A stretch of 22,500 nucleotides of DNA, taken from NCBI GenBank assembly GCA_030141605.1, contig JAQGDQ010000741.1:1-22500 (forward strand), read 5' to 3'. Below the pieces are notes generated by a model. That model saw only the letters and a list, made by a program, of their open reading frames with translations, searched no databases and was not told the origin of the DNA. Both the position numbers and the translations under genes were made by a program. Source of the DNA: Tubiluchus corallicola. Taxonomy: Eukaryota > Priapulida > Priapulimorpha > Priapulimorphida > Tubiluchidae. This document shows, one piece after another, positions 16,938 to 22,500 of this stretch. Positions within the stretch are counted from its first letter, which is position 1, and every line of letters starts with the position of its first letter.

Positions 16938-17121
16938 CATTTTCTAAACAAGCAGTTGGATGATTTGAAACACAACCCTATTGATTGCTGTTGTAAATAG
17001 GAATGTTAGCCAGATAATCTACTACTTATAAGACGAGAATTGTTCAAGTTATACATTCTTGTAGGTTGAGAACCCGACCCATGATTCACCCTAATCACTT
17101 CCCATGTTTGTCCGTGCAATT

Positions 17122-17250
17122 AGATATGTACATGTATCTCTTGTATGTGTACGATTATATGTATTGTATACGTATCTCAGATATGTACATGTATCTCTTG
17201 TATGTGTTATATATGTATTGTATACGTATCTCAGATATGTACATATATGA
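17122..17250 (+). repeat. ~55-bp tandem duplication, 2.3 units
   Basis: AGATATGTACATGTATCTCTTGTATGTGT...TATATGTATTGTATACGTATCTC begins at 17122, again at 17179 and partially at 17233. The first unit has a few extra bases (ACGAT). Confidence 0.9.
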
Positions 17251-17264
17251 TATATGTAGGAGTA

Positions 17265-17510
<246 letters not shown>

Positions 17511-18029
17511 CAGTGTAAATAAATCATTACAGCGAATTTTACAAAAAATCTCTCTAAAAAACCAGCGGACGAAGCAAAGGGCAGCTGTGATAATTATATC
17601 TAAATCGATAACAATATTTTCAATGGCAATTATTGGTACACGTTTAAAATCATATGAGCAGATTTACGAATGAACATGATGTTATTGCAATTGTAAAAAA
17701 AAACACTTTTAAATCAGTAAAGTTCAAATCGTTAATTTTTCCCTCTTATTTCCTCTGTTCTAGCGCAGTCGCACACAACCTGGTTTTCAGTTTGCACACT
17801 CCCACAGGTCCATAACCTCTGATTTTATGGGATTCTTGACCAACGGCCAGTCTCTATTGCCAGCCGGTGAGAAGAAAGACGTAATTGCGATGTAACTATG
17901 CGTTGATAGTCCGCTGGCGTTTCGTCCATTAGACTGCACATCTTATGTACCAAGAGGTCAGATTCAAACTGCAGACATGTGTTCCAAATTGTGTACGCTG
18001 TGACCTTCGAACTGATTCTTTGCGTTTTT
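17511..18029. other. Unassigned sequence
   Basis: No open frame, RNA or repeat that I can support. Confidence 0.5.
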
Positions 18030-18480
18030 TATAATAATAATAATAATAATAATAATAAATTTATTTGGAAGTGTAAATACAAATACAATATCAAGAAACA
18101 CTGGGAAAAAATAGATATTAATAATAATGATTATATGACAGCGTGCATAGAATAAATGGCAGGAACCAGAAGTAAAACTTGTTAGGTGCTTGCACCATTA
18201 TAAACACGTCAAAATAATGAGAAAAAAGGGTAAAAAACCCGAAGGTTTTTGGGCAATTTAAAAAAAGAGTTGTGCAAAGTAAGGAAAGAAGTGATGGATA
18301 AGAGAATGTTCAAAAGGGTAGGAAGAGTGGCTTGTGGAGATTCGGCTCATGAGATGACGAAGCACTCTGGATTCTACTCTAAAAGAACACAAAGTTGTGA
18401 CTGTTGCGTCACACAGGAACAGTAGGTGGTTATCAAGACTAGTTTATATAAGAAGCAAACAGATGTCGTTTAACTGACAT
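18030..18480 (-). mobile_element. Possible minus-strand LINE-type 3' end
   Basis: Read on the minus strand, the segment ends in a TTCCAAATAAATTTA sequence and a (TTA)n tail (18030-18057 on plus). That is a poly(A)-signal-like AATAAA followed by a simple-repeat tail, as in several LINE families. Upstream there is an open stretch of about 60 codons without ATG, including FRVESRVLRHLM, which I cannot place. It could equally be a transcript 3' end. Low certainty. Confidence 0.3.
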
Positions 18481-18541
18481 TTTAAAGTGGTAAATGTTAC
18501 ACTCTGGATTCTACTCAAAAAGAACACAAAGTTGTGACTGT
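18363..18541 (+). repeat. Pair of ~42-bp direct repeats
   Basis: CACTCTGGATTCTACTC, then AAAAGAACACAAAGTTGTGACTGTTG, occurs at 18363-18405 and at 18499-18541. The second copy runs straight into the 29-bp satellite, whose unit begins TCTGGTTCTA, similar to the TCTGGATTCTA of these copies. Confidence 0.85.
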
Positions 18542-18558
18542 TGTGACTGTTTGTGATG

Positions 18559-18848
18559 TCTGGTTCTATGTGACCGGCAGCTAGAATTCTGGTTCTATGT
18601 GACCGGCAGCTAGAACTCTGGTTCTATGTGACCGGCAGCTAGAACTCTGGTTCTATGTGACCGGCAGCTAGAACTCTGGTTCTATGTGACCGGCAGCTAG
18701 AACTCTGGTTCTATGTGACCGGCAGCTAGAATTCTGGTTCTATGTGACCGGCAGCTAGAACTCTGGTTCTATGTGACCGGCAGCTAGAACTCTGGTTCTA
18801 TGTGACCATCAGCTAGAACTCTGGTTCTATGTGACCGGCAGCTAGAAT
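18559..18848 (+). repeat. 29-bp satellite, exactly 10 units
   Basis: Ten perfectly phased 29-bp units (290 bp) starting TCTGGTTCTATGTGACCGGC. Differences are rare: the last base is T in units 1, 6 and 10 and C elsewhere, and unit 9 has CCATCAG for CCGGCAG. There are no unique spacers, so it is not CRISPR-like. Near-identity implies very recent amplification. Confidence 0.98.
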
Positions 18849-18852
18849 TGCG

Positions 18853-19402
18853 TTCAAGTATCTAGCACCTGATGTACATAATTTCTTATCTTGTAACTTT
18901 GATTGACCGTATTGAAAATGTTCAAAGATACTTCACTAGATGTTTATGTAGAACATGTAACATAAACTATACAGATTACTTTCATAGACTACAAATTCTT
19001 AAGTTACAGCCATTAGAAATACGAAGGTTAATTTTTGACCTAAAATGATTTACAAAATTTGTAATAATCGTATACGATTACTGTTTCATCACTTTTTTGC
19101 GCACGCACCCCATTTTGGGCTCAGGGGAACTTGACTTTAAATTTCATAAAAACTACTGCAGACTGAATATTTGCAAATTCTCTTTTTCTGACAGAGTCGT
19201 AGATATTTAGAATTCTTTATGACACAGCTAATGCCTCTAATATTAAACATTTTACCTCATTGTTAGAGAATGAAAACTTGTTTATTGTAAATTTGATCGT
19301 AACTTGTTTACAGAGAGCCACCTATAAGCGCTCCGCCTGGTGGGCTTCTCCCTTTTCTCTTGTGTTACACTGTAATATTATTTCGAAAAGAATAAATAAA
19401 AA
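18853..19402 (+). mobile_element. Decayed LINE 3' end
   Basis: Begins within 5 bp of the satellite's end. It carries a reverse transcriptase C-terminal remnant (18902-19220), a 3' untranslated part with GCGCTCCGCCTGGTGGGCTTCTCC, then TGTTACACTGTAATATTATTTCG and the adenine-rich tail GAATAAATAAAAAAG at 19390-19403. This layout is typical of CR1/L2- or Jockey-like elements, but the clade is not resolved by eye. No target-site duplication was found. Confidence 0.75.
18902..19220 (+). pseudogene. LINE reverse transcriptase thumb-region remnant
   Basis: From 18902 the frame reads IDRIENVQRYFTRCL, then YTDYFHRLQILKLQPLEIRR and LIFDLK before TGA at 19046. A one-base shift restores KMIYKICNN. Further on, in the original frame, is FSFSDRVVDI followed by TAG (Trp in the family) and NSL. 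IE.VQR.FTR, LE.RRL..DL..YKI and RVV..WNSL are standard landmarks of the region downstream of the RT palm in CR1/L2/Jockey-type elements. The stops and shift mean it is dead. Confidence 0.8.
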
Positions 19403-19403
19403 A

Positions 19404-19704
19404 GTCAAATTAATTCATGAGGTATGTTGAGTTTTAAATTACTGGATGTTACCCATTCTTTTTTCGACTGGAACGAGTGTTTTTACCTGCTGGAATGGCA
19501 CTTTTAGCCTTTGGTTCAGACCCTTTAAGTTTATTTCATGAAGAAATTGATATCACATCACGCCACAGTTCACATTAGTCTCGCAGTTCTTGGACAAAGG
19601 GAGACTTGCACGTAGTAAAATAAGTAAATCACTTGGTTTACACTAACAATAGAAAACTTAACAATAGAATAATAATAATTGTATTCTAAAGTTACACTGA
19701 TTTA
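19404..19704. other. Unassigned spacer
   Basis: Contains one reversed motif remnant TTTTTACCTGCTGGAATGGCAC at about 19480-19501. Otherwise nothing is supported. Confidence 0.4.
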
Positions 19705-20396
19705 CACTACTTTAAAACTGTTGTTTACCTTATCAAAGCTTAAAAAATCGTCTTGAAATTTTATACCACGCTTACTTACTGCCTTTTTGCATACTGGGCT
19801 TGCGTCGGCAATAACGTTGTATAAAACTTGCAAATTTAAACTCTCGCGATGACTGTTAGACGCAGCCATTTTGACGATATGTCATTTGAAACAAGTTTAG
19901 GTAACATTGTGTAAACTTTGAAAAAATAATCAGAGCATTCGTAGCACACACGTCACTGACTATTTAAAATTTTAAATTACTGTATCTTGTCAATAAGATT
20001 AAAAATACGCTTTTTTGGTTATTGAGTGGTGCAGCCTGGAGGTAAGTCAACGACATTTTAACAATTGATGAAAACATTTTACCTAAGTAATTTGTAATTT
20101 TCTTTTCTAGTTACATAAGTCTTTTAAGTAAGTAAGAAATGCCAAGTAATGTAACTTTGCATAGAAAGTTTTTTTGGGACATAGTTTAACATTTCCTTTT
20201 CTTCCACTGATTTACGTTGTGCATACATGACGTCATGTAATGGCGCCGTCGGAACAGTATCCCGGGAAGTTTAAAAAGAAAACAAACAAAAAATCCTTTT
20301 AACGCGACTACGACAATTATACATAGAATTGCTCTAAGCAGTATGGTTTTTTAAGGTAATTTTTCTGCACCTACTGTACCCCTTTTCTGGTCGTTC
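19705..20396 (-). repeat. Dispersed repeat family 1, copy C (inverted)
   Basis: The reverse complement aligns with 14869-15540 along its length, and its part at 19705-20190 with 121-592. It ends at the left around CACTACTTTAAAACTG and at the right around GGTACAGTAGGTGCAGAAAAATTACC (reversed). It carries the conserved TGACGTCA at 20228-20235. The three copies are roughly 75-85% alike by eye, so they are old relative to the 29-bp satellite. Confidence 0.85.
20228..20235. promoter_or_regulatory. CRE-like TGACGTCA palindrome in repeat copy C
   Basis: Same perfect palindrome as in copy B, with matching left flank CCATTACA when reversed. Confidence 0.35.
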
Positions 20397-20541
20397 AAAG
20401 CAAGACATGATCTACAGTATATAACAACCATTGTTTACTTTATTATAATTAGTGGCTGGCGCAAATAAGATGCTAAATAAGGTGCTTTATCCCGTGTACG
20501 AAATCAGCGAGGGCCCCGGGCGTCCATATTTAACAATAATT

Positions 20542-20978
20542 TTTAATCACATTTGAAATCATAAAGCTGAAATCGATGCGTTTCAAAGGCGAAATCACAG
20601 AAACATTTTGGGTATTAGGTGGCCAAAGAAGATTTCAAACAAAGATCTATATGAAAAAATAGAAGAAGAACCTTGGACAAGAAAAATAAAAAGACGCCGT
20701 TTAAGATGGATTGGACATATACTTAGACTACCTGATGATATTCCAGTGAAGATAGCTCTTCAACAAGCCATTGAACCAGCTAAAAACCTGCAGGAGGACA
20801 AATGTTAACATATTTAGATTTTGCACAGAAAGATTTAAACACTTCAGCATTGATCCTTAGGAATAAATCCACTTGGGGCATTGCGTCGAGCAGGGAGCCC
20901 TGGCATAGGGAGGTGAGCAGAATCATGTCACTGGACGTATGATTCATTGTATGATGATGATGATGATGATTTAATCAC
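20542..20978 (+). mobile_element. 5'-truncated LINE with candidate 9-bp TSD
   Basis: TTTAATCAC at 20542-20550 recurs at 20970-20978, framing a 419-bp insert (20551-20969). The insert contains a reverse transcriptase C-terminal end (20557-20808), then about 130 bp in which GCGTCGAGCAGGGAGCCCTGGCATAGG reads A-S-S-R-E-P-W-H-R, resembling the A.DR..WR C-terminal motif in another frame, and a (GAT)n tail at 20952-20969. The structure fits a truncated LINE insertion. The short TSD could be chance, but it coincides with both independent edges. Confidence 0.75.
20557..20808 (+). pseudogene. LINE reverse transcriptase C-terminal remnant
   Basis: An open frame after a TGA at 20554 reads KAEIDAFQRRNHRNILGIRW, then PKKISNKDLYEKIEEEPW, then KRRRLRWIGHILRLPDDIP and VKIALQQA, ending TGT TAA at 20808. 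DAFQRR..R.ILGIRWP.KISN..L and RRLRW.GH.LR.P.D are hallmark C-terminal motifs of many animal non-LTR retrotransposons. The GKR.RGRP segment normally following is degraded, and the final WR motif is out of frame. No start codon or upstream palm domain is present. Confidence 0.85.
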
Positions 20979-22500
20979 CTGCTGAACTAAATAAAATATT
21001 CAGTTTTAACATTTTTACACAAAAACTTGGAACAACAGCACGTAGACTTATCAAAACTTATAATAAAAGTATGCAGAGAAAAAACCTTGCTACATACAAC
21101 GATAGTGGGGAACATTGTACCTCGTGCGTTGACATGAGGGTTACTACGATCATTATTTACTACGAGTACTTAAATGCTGCTACTGAAACCCTAATTAAGA
21201 AGATCATTGAATGGTTTAAATGGCTTCACCTTCACTAAACTCTTGCCGGAATTTCTCTAAAAGTTTGGCATTTAGCTGTTTGTTTTGCAGGACCGCTCGA
21301 CTGTAAGCAAATAAAATCTTTTGAATTTAACTCACGGCTTGTTTGTTTTCACGTTTAGGTAATCATATCAGGATAAAATGCGCGTTGTCTTGAGGGTGTG
21401 GAAGTAGCGTAGATCGTTGAAAAAGACGATCATAAATAATCATGATCACAAATAATCTGTTAAATAAAGAACGAAGGTAAATATTTTCTCTGGAAATGGC
21501 CTGAAATGGCTCGAAGCATTTTTTCCTAAAAACAGTAGGCAACGAACGGTACCCTGAATTAGAATTTCGGACCGAAAACTGGTGAAAATGCTGAGTCCAT
21601 CAGGGCTTGATTCTAGCACCTGTACTATTTTGACTGTATACAATTGATCCAGCAGATGCAGTCCTATCCAAAATTTTTCATCTTTGTAAGATATTAGTTG
21701 TGTTTTACATTTATGTTAGGAATTCCAAACGGATTTAAACAGCTCAAAAATGAGGTGCAGAATCAGTCATGGCTTTGGGTCCTTCAATCACCATACTGAA
21801 GTTCAGTGAAAGCTCAGAGCACCATATGGACCACATTATTATCTCACATTCAACAGTGTAGCTTTCCAACAAGGTGCAGCCCTGTCCCACTACTCATGGG
21901 CTTAAAGAGATATTCTCGATGCAAAATGTCCGATCAAATTTTAAATAGGATTAACCTCTAAACTCTTGAGGTTCCTAAAATGGCAGTAAAATAGTAAATC
22001 ACACCAAAGCAGCAGTTCTTTTCAACTAATTTGATTAAAAGAATTCCCCTAGTTTTAGTTCATTGGTAGTTTTAGTTGAGTAACTTGAGTCACATTTGAA
22101 GCAAAAAGGAATCAATGTAGGTTTTGCAACTTTGTGAAGTTATTTGTTCGGTATTGACTGAGCACATATTAACGAAAAATTAGTTCCAATGTGAATCAAT
22201 CAAGTTTTTCCAAAGAAATAGTAGGATTCTTAGCCAAAAGTGTAGCTCTACAACAGCAATTTTTCAGGCAGTCGCTTAATATTTTCTCGAACTGCAAGTT
22301 TTTTTGTACTTTTGCTAGGTACTGAAAAAATGTTTTTATTCACTGGTAACAAATAGTAGTGATGATAATGTACCAGATCAATTCAACATAGTCATGATCG
22401 TTAATCGTAATTTCTCTGTGTACACAGTTTGCAAACGTTTTGTTTTGATTGTTAAAAAACACAGAAAACGTAAAGTTCATCGTGACTTGTAAGACAGTAT
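20979..22500. other. Unassigned AT-rich terminal stretch
   Basis: I find no repeat unit, RNA or transposon hallmark in this 1.5 kb. The only longer frame (21446-21643, minus, 65 codons) has no recognisable motif, signal peptide or splice context, so I do not call it a gene. Confidence 0.5.

Noticed and set aside
18559-18848. CRISPR array
   Set aside because: The 29-bp repeats are contiguous with no unique spacers, and the context is a eukaryotic retroelement.
21446-21643. 65-codon minus-strand open frame
   Set aside because: No motif, signal peptide or splice-site context; length is within expectation for chance in 1.5 kb read in six frames.

Overview
This window looks like AT-rich, repeat-dense nuclear DNA from an invertebrate animal. 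The reasons are a 5S-rRNA-headed SINE, degraded non-LTR retrotransposon ends with metazoan-type reverse transcriptase C-termini, a piggyBac-like MITE with TTAA target sites, degenerate TTAGGG/CCCTAA-type arrays, a spliceosomal-looking exon, and no bacterial gene organisation. A cnidarian or lophotrochozoan fits, but the sequence alone does not settle the phylum. I found no complete, conventional protein-coding gene. Most long open frames are artefacts of tandem repeats whose period, or three times whose period, avoids stop codons.

Layout. 1-2213: one copy (A) of a dispersed ~0.5-0.7 kb repeat, then an ~0.8 kb CAAGA/CAAGG pentanucleotide array, then an apparently complete 5S-headed SINE with a 12-bp target-site duplication (TSD) and a (CAA)n tail. 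2214-4266: unassigned DNA holding one copy of a ~305-bp dispersed repeat, a CCAA-rich block, a 120-bp tandem duplication and a possible minus-strand retroelement 3' end. 4267-4733: a piggyBac-like MITE. 4764-5087, minus strand: the best gene candidate, an exon encoding a signal peptide plus a short Cys-containing secreted region, with good splice sites. 5145-5880: a 60-bp minisatellite. 5890-9060: a composite repeat zone in which arrays of a 15-bp motif (core GGTAAAAATGGCAC) are followed by a shared downstream module, interrupted by a (TGAG)n block; the second copy of the ~305-bp repeat follows at 9170-9467.

10090-11070: a GTAAAAAGTCAC motif cluster leads into an ~880-bp degenerate telomere-like array with a 35-bp period and about twenty AAGCTT boxes. 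11491-12003: a 5'-truncated, mutated RTE/BovB-like LINE end with a 19-bp TSD. 13388-14130: a 743-bp triplet array. 14869-15540: copy B of the dispersed repeat. 15690-16270: a purine-rich array with ~125-bp higher-order structure. 17122-17510: a ~55-bp tandem duplication, then AGC/AGT/GGT triplets. 18030-19402: a possible minus-strand retroelement 3' end, a 29-bp x 10 satellite, and a decayed LINE reverse transcriptase end. 19705-20396: copy C of the dispersed repeat, inverted. 20542-20978: a third LINE 3' end with a candidate 9-bp TSD. The last 1.5 kb holds nothing I can assign.

No set of genes here works together as a pathway. Tandem arrays make up roughly a quarter of the bases, and much of the rest is decayed transposon sequence. 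The points most worth following up are the secreted-peptide exon, the linkage between the GTAAAAA-type motifs and telomere-like arrays, and the intact structure of the 5S SINE and the MITE.
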